64,000 bases of DNA from Allolobophora icterica (taxonomy: Eukaryota; Annelida; Clitellata; Crassiclitellata; Lumbricidae). How positions within the stretch are numbered: position 1 is the stretch's first letter; each line of letters opens with the position of its first letter. The notes below the pieces were generated by a model. It saw only the letters and a list, made by a program, of their open reading frames with translations, ran no database searches and was not told where the DNA came from. Positions 1-20,832 of the stretch are shown here, in pieces. The position numbers and the translations under genes were made by a program. Where the stretch lies: NCBI GenBank assembly GCA_963556255.1, contig OY744614.1, positions 41,635,078 to 41,699,077 on the forward strand. Reading direction: 5' to 3'.

Positions 1-180
1 CGATGGGAATGACCAGACAAAAGTGTTATTGTTGATGTAAAGCCTTTTTGTTGCATGTTGAGGTCGGGTGAGATCGAAATCAGCGATCATGGCAGTCACA
101 AGATGTCGTTAAATACTGGTGACTGTTAGTCGCAACCAGTGGCGGCGATCTTGTTCGACAGGTGAGGGGCACATTTTTTA

Positions 181-275
181 ACTGATCTGGTCAAAAAAGA
201 GTTTTGAACTGATCTGGTCAAAAAAGAGGTAAAAAATTGTATCGCCATAAACTGCTCTGGTCAAAAAAGAGGTAA
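181..275. repeat. Short tandem repeat, unit containing CTGATCTGGTCAAAAAAGAG
   Basis: Three diverged copies of a unit around 'actgatctggtcaaaaaagag' follow one another at about 181, 209 and 250. No gene is visible between 1 and 400. Confidence 0.7.
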
Positions 276-411
276 ACAAAAAATCTCCCAAAAGATCTCC
301 GCCAGTTTGCTCATCCTCTTATATATATATCTCGCCTGTAATTTCACCTCTCCTCCGTTTGCACTCTCCTCCGCTGCTTTCCACTCACGACTGAACACAC
401 CCCCTCTTCTG

Positions 412-604
412 CAGTGCATATTTTAACTGTATAACTAGTGGGACAAAAGTCCCAGTAGTTATAAGATTTGTCCCAGTAGTTTGGGCGATTTGTCCCAGGT
501 AAAGTACGTGGCTGAAACGGGCTCCATTTGGCAGCAAATGCTCTAAAATGCATTGTGGTGGCCAACTTTGTCCCAGTAGTCCGAATCCGTTAAAATATGC
601 ACTG
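412..604. mobile_element. Non-autonomous hAT-like element, CAGTGCATATTTTAAC termini
   Basis: Inverted ends (CAGTGCATATTTTAAC and its reverse complement) enclose 193 bp containing repeated 'TTTGTCCCAGTAG'. The 8-bp direct repeat CTCTTCTG flanks both sides (404-411 and 605-612). An 8-bp target duplication with ends starting CA is the hAT signature. There is no coding capacity. A larger relative lies at 58937-59360. Confidence 0.8.
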
Positions 605-612
605 CTCTTCTG

Positions 613-1130
613 AGGGGGGGGGGGGGAAACAAGGTGTGTCGGGGGGGGGGGGGACCAACAAGGGCGACCGTTTTGGGAAATTTCATCCGTGTTCCAACGT
701 CCAACGTCCAACGACGTTTTTTTGGGAATTTCATCTTGAAAAAAGTTGATGACCTTTTTTCAGTAATTCATCCCACTTTCCTCAATTTTTTCGGAAACTA
801 AAACTTTGACGACCTTTCTTTAGGAATTCATTTCATCTCTGAAAAACTTCCATATATTTTATTCTGTAATTTTATTCTTATATTACTCGTTTACTCGTCT
901 CTGGGGGGAGCGCAACGTGTATCCTGGGGGGGGAATTCCCCCAAAAGGTGTCTACATTAAAATATTGCTGGCCTCTGGGGGAACATAAATCCTGGGGGGG
1001 GGAATTCCCCAAAAAGGTGTCTAGATTAAACACTGCTGAAAACAGAACTCTTCAAGCTATACTATCCTGATTCTACTACTGTGCCACTACTCGACCACCA
1101 TCATCAACGATTTCCACCGTAGCACCATGC
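613..1130. repeat. G-run rich repeat debris
   Basis: Runs of 9-13 G occur at 617-652. Two copies of a unit around 'cctggggggggaattcccc...aaggtgtcta' lie at 925-953 and 990-1021. Sequences like 'aatttcatct.gaaaaa.ttgatgacctttttt' recur near 53520-53600 and 59190-59300, so this is dispersed repeat rather than gene. Confidence 0.6.
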
Positions 1131-1280
1131 CTAGAATCCTTGGATTCTGACCAGGCACCGGAGCGCACAAAACAACCTGACTTTAGCGGACTTGATTTGA
1201 TATAGCGCATATGTGATTAAATTGGTCTCCCTGACGCGGCTTATGTGTGGCGCTGAGAAATTTCGAAGATTTACATTACA
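1130..1280. repeat. Dispersed repeat (copy at 18840-19010, reversed at 28550-28660)
   Basis: The block with 'acaacctgactttagcggacttgattt', a 'tggtctccctgacg' segment and a 'ggcgctgagaaattt' tail is repeated with divergence near 18840-19010, and in reverse near 28550-28660. The 'gcgctga.aaatttcgaagattta' end resembles the 3' tails of retroposons elsewhere in the window. From 1281 to 2590 no gene is recognised. Confidence 0.55.
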
Positions 1281-2596
1281 TTACATTATATACATCAAAA
1301 CAGACGAACAGGTGTTTGGTACGGTGTAACTTGATCAACAACGTTTCCACACTTTTGTAACAGACCTTACGGAATCAACATCCTCGTGCCTCTTAATTGC
1401 GCTTTTATTTCTTGAAACAGATGAGACAACTCTAGGCCTAAATTGTTGTCCCGTTGTTTTTACTCAGTCGTGTCTAGGCCTACGGGACTATAAATTACAA
1501 TGTATAGGCCTTCAGGACTATAAAGTACAATCAAACACGCATCTCCGACAACAATCAGTTAAGGATAACCTCTTTGTCCATCAACCATTGCATCACGTAC
1601 CCCATACTCTGCGTACTTGAACGACCTTCAATCTGTAAGAAGTAGGCCTCGTTGGCCTGTAAGGCTCACGCTATAGGCCTGCATAAGCCTAAGAAGGTTA
1701 CCGCTGACGTGCTGTTCTGCAATCGGTTAATTAAAACTGCGGGCATACGTGCGTGCGAAACGAATGCGGGCCACTTTAAAGAATTACCGTCAGTTAAAGG
1801 ATTTGACCTTCCGATGGGAGGAGGGTTGAACCAATTTGTCATTTGGGTTTGGCGACGCCAATTGAGGAATGCCCTAAGATAATTATTTAAGCAAGCCTCA
1901 TTTCGGGACTTAATGGCCGTACAAATCTTCGTTTTACTGCGCGGGGTTAATTAGTTGCTCCCTTTGCACTTAATTCAACGATGCAGCTCTCCGTCCGAGT
2001 TGCCGCTAGTGAATAGGCTGCAGGTGACCTGCGCTTGGCCTTTGAGAGGCGCTTTAGAGGTTGCGATTGGAGGTTACGATTACGATTAATGTGTAGGCCC
2101 TATATATAATTAAAGCCAACCTATATGTGGATATATTTGGCCGACATATATATTATATCTTCGAGCCACATACAAAACACGTACACCAACTGAAGAGATT
2201 GATTTAGGAAGATAGGCCCATCTTGCGTCAGACGATGGTTATGGATTTTCTTGCTTCTAGAATTTCTTTCCGCAGCTCATCCTAAATGTATCAACAAGTC
2301 TGATCATAAAAATAATCCGCGTTCTTCTTTCTCCCTCTAGGCCTTACTTTCCTCCTTTCTCTCTCGCCCACTTCCTCCCGCTCCTCTCCCCCTCTTCCCT
2401 AGTATTCCGCTTCCTTTCTTGCTCTTCTTCCTCTCATCCTCTGCTTGTTTCTCTTTTTATATCTCATTCTCCTTCTGTTCTCCTTTCTTTCTCTGTACTC
2501 TCTATTCGTTCTTCTTTCCCCCTTCTCCTCGCCCTCCTATTCCGTCGCTTCATAGTCCTCGAGATCCTGTTCTCTTTCTCTCTTCATTGTCTTCAG

Positions 2597-2627
2597 CTGT
2601 CTGTCTGTCTGTCTGTCTGTATGTCTA

Positions 2628-2725
<98 letters not shown>
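2597..2725. repeat. (CTGT)n microsatellite
   Basis: An almost uninterrupted CTGT array of about 130 bp inside pyrimidine-rich DNA (2300-2600). It creates a spurious cysteine/serine/leucine reading frame. Confidence 0.97.
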
Positions 2726-2874
2726 AGTCTCCTTCTCTCTCTTACCGCGTAAATCACAGAGTTGCCAGGTCGATGAACAAATCCATGAATATCCTAGAGT
2801 TCTTTGTAGGCCTAGAGCCAGACTATATAGAAGATCGATATAACATGCACATATATATACATGTATGTATCAGA

Positions 2875-3040
<166 letters not shown>

Positions 3041-3691
3041 TAGTTCGTTTCCTGTGCATATGGTTCATTTCATTTGGTTCACTGATGAAAACCGTTTCAC
3101 TCTCGCTGCACCATCGAATAGGGCCTTGGCGAGTGAATATCTCTCCTGTATACTGACGTCGGAATCCGGAAGAAGAGCAGCATCCCCGGGAAGGGTTTAC
3201 CTCGATGTCGCTCGACTTTCAGTCAAACGGTAGGCCTATGCGAAAAAATAAGAGAATTGGGCCTACACATTTCAGCAGGATGGTGCTCTATAGCTCACCG
3301 AGCTCGTGAAATCGTCGAACTTTTTACGAACGAAACTTCTGATTGCCCCCTGCATTCTGGCCTCCAAACAGCCCAGCCTAAGTTCTTTGGTCTATAAAAT
3401 CTGAGGAAAAATCCAAGAAAAAATCTACAAAAAAATTCTGAATGTTGCTGAGATACATCAACGTCAACGTATCAGGCACACGAGGAGTGAACTGGATCCA
3501 GGCATAATTGACGCTGAAATAAGTTGGGCCTACTGTGACGACTATCTGCATGGAAGCCAAAGAAAAACGTTTTGAGCACAAATTATCCAAATGCGTCGAA
3601 CATAATAGTTAAATTGGCGGTTTTCCATATCTGACTAAATTGTTAATAATTTTGATTGCACGCTTTTATGAAATTTTCCAGGGGTTGTGGT

Positions 3692-4112
3692 CAGAGGCGT
3701 AACTTAATTTGGTCTGAAAGTGGAGGATACCAATTTCTTACATAGGCTACACGAAGCAAGGCTGAGACTGCGATCTCTGGGTAGGTCTATATTAAATAAT
3801 TCAAATTGGGAGAACTGATCGACTGACATTTTTTGCAAAGCTATTATAATCTATTGCTATATTGTGATAATGGGGGCATTTGCAGGAGCGTAACTTTGCT
3901 CTAAAAAGTGGGAGTAGGCCTACCAATTTCTTAAATACACGAAGCAAGGTGGAGACTGCGATCTATGGGAAGGAACAATATAATATTGATTGGCATTGTT
4001 CAAAAAGTGGGGGTACGGTACCCCTCAGTCAAAAAAAGTGGGGGTACGGTACCCCTCAGTCCAAAAAGTGGGGGTACGGGTACCCCTCGTACCCCCACAA
4101 ATTACGCCTATG
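3692..4112. mobile_element. Family A hAT-like MITE (AGGCGTAA termini)
   Basis: It starts CAGAGGCGTAAC and ends ATTACGCCTATG, so the termini are inverted repeats around GGCGTAA. The 8-bp direct repeat GTTGTGGT flanks it (3684-3691 and 4113-4120). The 421 bp include a second copy of the 5' half from about 3884 and three tandem 'agtgggggtacggtacccct' units. Other copies: 41731-41942, 46668-46868, about 53816-54016 and 56401-56723. Confidence 0.8.
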
Positions 4113-4120
4113 GTTGTGGT

Positions 4121-5615
4121 TTTTCCAATCACCGGATATTTATGGCTATCAGTGGATGGTGCTCGCATGGAGAGGTGAGAAAGCCACGAAAGTAGGCTAT
4201 AATAGAGAATTAAGCTAGTAGGCCTACAACAGGATTTTCTGAGAAGTAGGTCTGCACGCATGGGCAAAACTTTGTCTCACATAGTAATTATAGGAACAAA
4301 CCAGGTCTTCCTTCTATCTCCCTCCTCCCTCCCTCCCCTTCGAATTTAGTATATGTTTGTGCGCCACCTTAAGGCCACTCGCAGATAGGCCTATGCTATG
4401 ATAGCTGGCATCAACAAGACAACCACATTGATGACGGTGTCACGAAATAGAGTATCCCCCATACATGCGTACCCCCTTAGCGAAATGGAGTATTCGGTTT
4501 AGTTTGCATTTTTGGCGGTTTCTAAGTGTATTCAGTCGTACTGTTTGGATTTATTGCACACATAAAATTTTTGAATTGCGTATCTTTAGTTTGTACGTCG
4601 ACCTGAAATCAATTTACTTTGATTTTGGTGATTTTGACTGGAATTTCGTCGAGGCTATCGTGATGCGTATGACGAGGGGGATAGAATGGTTCATCCCACC
4701 GGATACTCTAAACCGGTTTAGGCCTATTCCATCCGGGGGGATACGCTTTAGGGGGGATAGAATATCTCGGGACACCGGCACCAATTTGTGCAGTCAAGGT
4801 TAAAACGAGGTCCTTGGGTTAAAAACCTATTTTAAAATATATTTGGTTAAATTTTCCATTTCAATTTTCACACATTTATGAATATTTCGTATCGATATAA
4901 ATGATGCGTAGGCCTTGATGGTCGCTTTTTCCCAATCACACTGCAAAACCGAATCTGACCAAACCAGCCAAACCCGTTTTTTATTTAATCGCTAAAGAAA
5001 TTCTGCCATAATTATGATAACAACGAGTGTCCAAATTTTAAACTCTGACTTTTCCTCCACTGTTGTCCACTGCCGCTACCTTGAACCCGCATTGAATGCT
5101 CTCTGCTTTTGATTTTGAACCATTTATCCTCTTTGCTTTAAACTTTCAATTCCGCGTTTGGCAAACACGACTGAAAAACAACGTACACATTCGATCGCGA
5201 TAGATAATTAATCTATACTCCGTCATGCCATCCTAAAGTCGATAACTGAGTGAATGGTACTGTTACAGTGGCAAATGAAGCTGAAGAATTTCAGTTTCGC
5301 ATCAAGATCAAATTACAAAAGCCTTAATTACAGGAACTCTATTCAACGAAGAAGGCATCTGAAACGTTAATGGACTAGAGTGCACTTCAACAGAGTCGAA
5401 AATCGAACGCACCCAACATGCACACATACTGCATCACCAAACTTTGTATATATAACTATTATGTTATATAGATATATATATTATATGTTTGTGTACGCAT
5501 ATATATATTTATACACGGATGTTTCGCCAAGGGGCCAGTTCATATGGATGTATTGATAGTACAATAATTATAAACGAGCATAGATACGGACTTTCATGCA
5601 TATTCATGAAGCAAG
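4121..5615 (+). other. Upstream region of the EGLN gene
   Basis: No recognisable coding sequence. Short frames near 4465-4803 have no family resemblance. AT-rich DNA with repeated TATATA lies at 5445-5510, about 100-170 bp before the EGLN ATG. This region should hold the promoter and 5' UTR, but no core promoter element can be assigned with confidence. Confidence 0.4.
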
Positions 5616-14294
<8,679 letters not shown>

Positions 14295-14374
14295 ACGTTG
14301 AGTTTTTAATGAAAACGTAGATAAAGACTGAACAGGTCACCGTATACTGTTCTGACCTTGGCACGTGTCTCATG

Positions 14375-14530
14375 GGGTATGGTAGCCGTATTGCATGGGT
14401 GGAGTGTTAGGCCTGTAATACGGAGAGTATGGGTTCAAGCTCCCATTGAGGTAGTCACTGTGTAGGGACCTTGAGCAAGTCCTATGATGTTCTGTAGTAT
14501 GGTGATGTGTAAACTCCTGAATTTTTGAAG
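14375..14530 (+). repeat. SINE in the EGLN 3' region
   Basis: 'gtagccgtattgcatgggtggagtg', 'gggttcaagctcccat' (B-box-like) and 'gggaccttgagcaagtcc' match the retroposon family seen at 7060, 11265 and 57545. It lies between the two candidate EGLN last exons. Confidence 0.6.
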
Positions 14531-14874
14531 AGGGGCTATACCAAATACAGTTGTATTGCATTGTATAATTGTTTGTATGTATGTGTCTTCGGTTTCTACA
14601 GCACCTGTGTAGAGTCTGTTCTCACTGACCTAAGTCAAGTTCTATGGAACTTGGCTCTTAATGGTACAGGTGTTTTAAGGAGGTGTATTTTGTCGTTATC
14701 TCTGATAGCCAGCGTTTAGGGCGGCGCCTTGCATGGCTGCCAAACCGTTTGTTTAATTAAGATCTTGATTGTACTACTGTCATGTTTCAATGTAATCTTA
14801 CTGCGTCTGTCAGTTTGAAATAATAAAGAATATTATTATTATTATTATTTACTGTCTTTGTTTCTTTTTCACAG

Positions 14875-14942
14875 AAATGCAGGAGCCACACTACGGCATG
14901 AACGAAAACAGGCTTACTCCGATTTCCTTGTCTTGTGGATAG
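14875..14942 (+). CDS. EGLN1: Alternative EGLN last exon
   Basis: A strong acceptor 'tttctttttcacag' precedes an in-phase segment of 22 codons including TAG (14940-14942). Spliced from the donor at 14248 it would give '...RLRHMQQ' followed by 'EMQEPHYGMNENRL' and 8 more residues. Vertebrate EGLN1 also splits here into a fourth and fifth exon. No transcript data, so this is a candidate only. Confidence 0.5.
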
Positions 14943-16050
14943 CTTTCAACCGACGCCAACTGTGATAACCTAAACGAAATGCTGTGACATTGTCCAAACT
15001 GTTTGTAGACATTAACCGGTGACTCGATTGCGACTGCGGACTGTCACCGTTGACAAAAGTCGATACGAAATGCTTTGCGAAGTTTTGAAAATGTCGTCAG
15101 ATTCTGAATGCAAAACGACTTTCGTTAATTCTTAATTTAAGCAATTCAGAAACAATTGTTCAATGATTATGAACGCTGACCAATTTTTTTCGGTGTTTTT
15201 GAGTGATTATGCAAGTGTATTATGTGTGTGCTTATTATTTTGTTACATGATCTGCTCTGAACTTGAAATAACTTCCATGTCATTGGTAATGCGAGAACTC
15301 TTGCAACAAGTCCGCTCAAAAACTAGAAGTTATTGACTGGTCTACTGCAATTCCATTCTTGCTGAATTTCCAAAATTCTTAATCCATCAACTTCAATCCA
15401 TTCTGAGCTGTGTCACTTGGCTAGTGGCCAAAATTACCCTAATTGTCTCATATTTCAGAATATATTAAATACACTGATTACCTGTTGAAGAAATAAATTC
15501 AAGATCCTGGTCGTGGGTTTGACCTCATTGGTCAGCTGCATGTTAGGATACATGTAAGCTGTCCGAGATTTTGCTTGTGAGATGTCAAAGGTGTCGCTGA
15601 TCATCAAACGTTGAATGCAACTTTTGGCCAAGAGATTTTTCTTGTCTGAGTTGTGAAATGCCAATTTATTAGCTAGTCAAGTCTTGAAACTTGGCAATGA
15701 TTGGAAAAGTTAATGAGTGCAATGTACACATTTAGTAATTTTGTTCTGTTTTAAGTTATAGTTGTTGTGGAAGGACAGTGCGAAGGAGGACTGGCCATCC
15801 ACTCTCACATGCCAAGGCTTGAAGCTTGAAATTGCTAGTGCGTAGTAGCCGTAACTGTATTAGAGTTGGTCAGGTAATTGATGAGGTCTCTCAAATAACA
15901 AATGTTTAACTGCTGAATGGCACCAGTCTGCAAGACTGTGTTTTAGACTGTTCGTAATATGCTCTAATATACAAAGCACGTGAAAATATTTGCCTTACTC
16001 TTTATCTTCCATGGTTACCGTGGTTACGCCCTGTAGCTCTTTTAAAGGTC
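14943..16050. other. Intergenic sequence with no recognised gene
   Basis: Past the alternative EGLN end there is AT-rich unique-looking DNA. A 69-codon minus frame at 15455-15664 has no family resemblance. Nothing else is supportable. Confidence 0.4.
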
Positions 16051-16310
16051 GATCCTCTCTTCAAGCAGCATCTTCTGGTGATCCTGGTACACGTCTTTGG
16101 CCGGCGTTCATTCACAGTTGCCAGTCCCTCCGTCTGGAACTGTTTACCTCCTTAAGGTCACAACTCTCTTACCAAGACTTTATTTAACTCTAATCTGAGA
16201 ACTTACCTCTTCCAGTCTACTTACGGTTCTTAATGTCTGCCCGGCTTCAATGTACACTTTGTAAGGAGGGCATTATCGAATTACAGTTGTATTGTATCGT
16301 ATTATATTAA
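16051..16310 (+). mobile_element. LINE 3' end fragment
   Basis: With breaks, the plus strand encodes 'RSFTVASPSVWNCLPP', a stop, then '...LFNSNLRTYLF'. This is the same C-terminal LINE signature as at 9613-9915. It is followed by 'cattatcgaattacagttgtattgtatcg', a non-LTR type 3' tail. Confidence 0.65.
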
Positions 16311-16676
16311 CTTGTGAGCAACCAGAGCATGGCTACTTGGCTAATGAATAACATGACCTGGTAGACATTATTTTGGCTGGTTCTGAGCTGCAATCAGTGT
16401 ATGTGAATGACAATCTGCAAAGTACTGTAAAAGTAGTTTGGTGCTTCTAGAATGAATACTTAGTCGGGTGTCAGTGAGCAGTAAGAAATTAAACCATTAA
16501 AAGGTTAAATTTTAACCTATGAGGTGTGCTCGTTTAAGTGTTGTATTTTTGACAAAATTCATAATAAATTTAAAGTTGATAAGACGTTATAAATCGACGT
16601 ACGCGGCTGTCTGAAGCTGGTGATTTGTTTGTGGGAAAGGCAGTGACGTTGGCAACTATGGGTAATTTATCGTTAA

Positions 16677-17782
16677 GATATCGTCTGCTTAGAGTGCAAG
16701 GGTGCTATCTCCAAATTTTCAAAAAAATTTTTATTGTTTTATTCTATTGCTACCAATGTAGTGTTTGAACTGTGAAAAGTTGGTATCGTTCACAGTGTAA
16801 ATAAAAACGCAGCAACTATTTTAATATTGGGGCTATCTCCAACAACCTAGTTTTGAAATGTGCAAAGGTTCTATCTCCAATAGAGCTAGGGCCTACTGCA
16901 CTATGTGTTTACCAAAAAATAGGTTCCATGGTTTAATTTAGTATACATACGGCGTCGTGCTGAAGACTAATCCAAAAGTATTTTAAATGAAAATTGCAAG
17001 TTTCTAACAATCATGTTCGTAACATTTTGCATTAGTTAGACTTATTATTCTGAAAATATTATTGCATTTAATCATGATAACTTGATGTCGACGATCCTCG
17101 CGTGTCGATAGAAATCTGATGTAAACTTTGATGTCGGTGAATCTCATGAGTCAAGAGAAAATATTGAAGTAAAATCCAAATTTCATGAAACTTATATAAG
17201 TGAATCAATTATGGTCACAGAATATATAAATTAAGATTTTGCAAATATTGATTCCTTAACCCTATAATTGTATGCAGCTGAAAATATTATGAAGGGCCAA
17301 CATCATTTCTAACCGTTAGTTTCGAACTTCGAGTGTGTACCAATAATAAATTTTTGAGCTTCTAAATTCTCTATTAAATTGTTCAAATAAATCAATGCAG
17401 TTTACCAAATCATTATTTATTATTTTATAATATTTTTTTTGTAAAAAAAATATTATTTAATCGCAAATTTAAGTTGTTGTACAATTATAGCTATCTCCAG
17501 ATAAGAAAATATTTTGAAATGTGCAAAGGTGCTATCGTCTGTTACAAGCATGGGAGGTCGTTGGTCACTTGCTGTTATTTTGCATTTTTTCAGGCGAGGC
17601 GTCACAAAATTTAAAAAAATTACAACATTCCAATTGGGGATATAATTTATTATCCAAATGACTATAAATCACAATCACATAAAAACTATTGGATTTGTAG
17701 CAACTATCAAAAGTTTAGATTTGCTCTCCTGAAAAATGACCAAAATGGAGATAGCACCTTTGCACTCTAAACAGACGATATC
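16677..17782. mobile_element. 1.1-kb inverted-repeat DNA transposon flanked by TTAA
   Basis: The left end GATATCGTCTGCTTAGAGTG and the reverse complement of the right end match over about 37 bp with few differences, continuing through 'GGTGCTATCTCCA'. TTAA flanks both ends (16673-16676 and 17783-17786), as for piggyBac- or Kolobok-type insertions. Internal copies of 'gcaaaggt.ctatc' occur near 16863 and 17523. The interior is AT-rich with no transposase frame, so it is non-autonomous. Confidence 0.8.
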
Positions 17783-17786
17783 TTAA

Positions 17787-18115
17787 ACTGGTTGTATTGA
17801 GTGAGGCATTAACAACTTTTATCTGACCTTCAAATGATGGTCTCATTGAGAGCAAGGTATATAACAAATAACTTCTTCCTTTACCTTATCTTTAAGACAC
17901 TTAATCTTCCGAGTGTTTTTTGTACCTATTTGTTTTACAGAAGGTAACTTTAAAATTTCTGCCTTGAAGCGTTTTTGACTGCTCTGATTTTTTAAATGTC
18001 TCATTCTGGTCAAGAATATGTTGCATGTGAATAATTGAATATAATACAACGCTCGTGAGGTTTTCATATTTTTGTCTTGTTTTTTTAAACTACAGTTTTA
18101 GTAGTTATCACTATT
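17787..18115. other. Intergenic sequence, no gene seen
   Basis: AT-rich. A 74-codon minus frame (17843-18067) has no recognisable similarity. Confidence 0.4.
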
Positions 18116-18123
18116 ACAGGCAT

Positions 18124-18305
18124 CAAGGCCGTAGCCAGGATTTTGTTTCGGGGGGTGTTTTCTGTTTCGGGGGGTGTTTTCTCGTCCTTAAGCAAGCTAC
18201 TGAGTCAACCGACCATGGGGTTTGTAAATGCATTATTTAATTTTTACATTATTTAATTTCGGGGGGTGTTTAAACACCAAAAACACCCCCCTAGCTACGG
18301 CCTTG
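18124..18305. mobile_element. hAT-like MITE, CAAGGCCGTAGC termini
   Basis: Inverted ends CAAGGCCGTAGCCAG and CTAGCTACGGCCTTG are flanked by the perfect 8-bp repeat ACAGGCAT (18116-18123 and 18306-18313). The 182-bp interior holds 'ttcggggggtgttt' repeats opposed by 'aacaccccc', so the element can fold on itself. Confidence 0.88.
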
Positions 18306-18839
18306 ACAGGCATAGTCATGAAACAATTTTGGGGGAGTTTTCCATTGGACATAGTCGCAGAGTATGGGGTAAGTTTTCAAAATTTAAGTGCTTTTATATT
18401 TTGCAATTTATTTTGGGGTGAACCCGTAAACCCCCCTAAATACACCCATGATCGCTATTATGTGTGAGACTGGAACATTCGATGACAGTAAGCAGTTGTG
18501 GGTGATTGACTTGGCAGTGTTGTTCAGAATGAATTTTAACATTTTATTACAGATCAGGACTGTTCAGCTGTGACATTAAGTGGTTAACCCACTGAAACTG
18601 TTCACATTATTATTACTAAATCACATTTAATTTTTGTGTCCAGAGTTCCAGCATTTATAATGAACATAGATTTTCATGTGTAACACCTGTATGGAATGGT
18701 TTACCACAACGACTATCATACTGTTCAAGGAAATTAGGGAGGTGAGGTAGGAAAATGAAGACAACAAGTGGTGAAAAAGTGCAAGAGAAGGAAAATCAAC
18801 AGAGAAGGTCAAGGTCACCACCACCAAATATTTTCACTA

Positions 18840-19010
18840 TAGCACCATGAGGAGACCCTCTGCGTAACCTCCCTGGATTCAGACCTTGCACCGAAATGGA
18901 CCAAACAACCTGGCTATTGCGGACTTGATTTATCTAGCACTAGTGTATAAGATGGTCTCCCAGACGTGGCTTTGAAGTGGTGCTGAGAGATTTTGAAGAT
19001 TTAATTTTAC
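18840..19010. repeat. Dispersed repeat (relative of 1130-1280)
   Basis: Shares 'accaaacaacctggct.ttgcggacttgattt', 'ggtctccc.gacg' and 'tggtgctgagagatttt' with the block at 1130-1280. Confidence 0.6.
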
Positions 19011-19299
19011 ATTGTTCAGAATTTCTATGACATTTCACACTGGCAAATTCAAGCCCTATAAGAAGAATTGTAAGAAAGAGACGGGTGGGGGTTAGACTTT
19101 GATGAGTTTGATCCATGTGGAGTTGAATATTTTGCAAACTGAGAAAATTCTGAAATGCAATAGAAAGCTTAAACTCCAAAAAGTGATGACATCACCAAAT
19201 TTATTAGTATACAATTCACATGGTCACAGATCGCACAATAAACCAGAGCGTTTCTGTATTAGCAAACCACAAAGTGAATTGTGAAAGAAAATGCTAAAA

Positions 19300-19610
19300 T
19301 ATATGAACAATATAATCACACTAGCACAACTGAGAGGGTTGGAAACGACCCCCTCTGGTGTGCAGGGGCGTCTACACCATAAAAATCTTGGGAGCAAATG
19401 CTCCATCCAAGAAATAGGGGGAATCTGTCAGTGTGTGTGCCACCATTAACCGGGGAAAGGAAGGGGAAGGGGAAGTTGCTCCAATGACTTGGGGGGGGGG
19501 ATAGACGCCCCTGCTGGCGTGCAATGAAGACTTAACTGTGGGGTCCTAAGAAAGTCTGGTGATTGAACCCCCCCAGCCCCCCAACAATTCTCACCCTGCA
19601 TAGCGCTACA
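19300..19610. repeat. Dispersed 'CACACTAGCACAACTGAG' repeat split by a MITE
   Basis: 'cacactagcacaactgagagggttggaaacgaccccct' followed, after the inserted element 19373-19513, by 'gcaatgaagacttaactgtggggtcc...caattctcaccctg'. The same unit lies uninterrupted at 60065-60185 and, inverted, at 52100-52220. The family is unknown. Confidence 0.65.
19373..19513. mobile_element. hAT-like MITE, CAGGGGCGTCTA termini
   Basis: Ends CAGGGGCGTCTACACC and ATAGACGCCCCTG are inverted repeats, flanked by CTGGTGTG/CTGGCGTG (one mismatch). The interior includes 'ggagcaaatgctccatccaag' and G runs. Further copies, reversed or not, lie at 45777-45943 and 63494-63667. Confidence 0.82.
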
Positions 19611-19613
19611 CAA

Positions 19614-20832
19614 TACTGCGTCAGGAAACCACCTTATCCACTGTCACACAGAGCCGCTCAGATTTAAAAAAAACAGAAGATAGAGTAAGGTTGACGTCAA
19701 TGGCCTTGAGCTGTCGTTGAACACTCGAAACCACTGCAACTCATTTACAGGTGTGCATTCTTTTCTCTCATCTGTCAAGGACAGGTCGTTTCTCACGTTT
19801 AGTAGGCCCACAGTTTAATTCTAGTTATCTTTCTGCACTAATTATCGATGTATGTAGGTCCCTACACCAGAGTTCAGGTGCGCAACTGATATAATAAAGA
19901 ATATGCTTACTTACTTACTTACTTTATAATCACGTAGGCCTAGTCGTAGCTTTAACTTAATAATATTGTAGGACATTCTTTCACGTTGACTCTTGTTAAA
20001 TCTACATTGTTTAAAAGTAGCTTTGTTAATCGATGTATCTTTAATTATATTTAGCTGAGCCTGTGCACATGCCACTTTATAATCTGCCTCTGTTATAGTT
20101 TATTTTCGAAATGTAAGTAATAGTTGTATACATGTAATGCATGTGCGCTTGTCATATGGAAATAAAGGCTACCTACTCACATACTTTAGAATTAAACTGT
20201 ACTAAACATGAGAATGGAATCGTAAACTCCAAATTTCTAAAGCGCTACACTAAAGCTCAGTTCATTGACAAAATAATGACATGCTGTTATTGTTGTTGCT
20301 GCTGATAAATAATTTAGTGAAGCACCTTATAAATGGCATGAACCGTCGTCCTCAATTTTCAGCGCCCTTACATCACAAATATTTTTCGCATAATTTGCAT
20401 TTACGTTTTATTCCACAGAGGCCTGGAATTTAAAAGGCTAATTTTTGTCCCAGGTATCTGTTAATAACAATAAGTTAAGACTATAATAATTCTTCGTCGC
20501 CTGAACGAGAATGTAAAAACTGCGTGCTTAAATATTCAAAAAGAAAGCTAATAATAACCGACGATAGTACCGCCAAAGGCAGCGACTTCTGCAAGAACTT
20601 TGCACGTAACTGGTGTTCCCAAAATTAGTAATTATACGTATTTCCAAACCTTGTGTGGCATGTAATGAGCTCCGTGGCATTCGCACTGTTCATTTAAACT
20701 CGAAGTTCGCTGATGACTTTTTCCAAGACTTTATCATACAGCGCCGTGTGTTGTAAATTGTTTTTGAATCCAAACTGATGCTCGTGCCATTCAGGCATCT
20801 GTTATACCGTTAGCATTGTGCGGAAGGTGAAG
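19614..20832. other. Intergenic region upstream of PCMT1
   Basis: No coding similarity seen. A short TTAC run lies at 19908-19922. The last few hundred bases before 20833 should hold the PCMT1 promoter and 5' UTR; no TATA box or initiator is convincing. Confidence 0.4.

Noticed and set aside
1652..1882. 76-codon plus-strand frame
   Set aside because: No recognisable motif, no splice partners, and located in repeat-rich DNA; not enough to call a gene.
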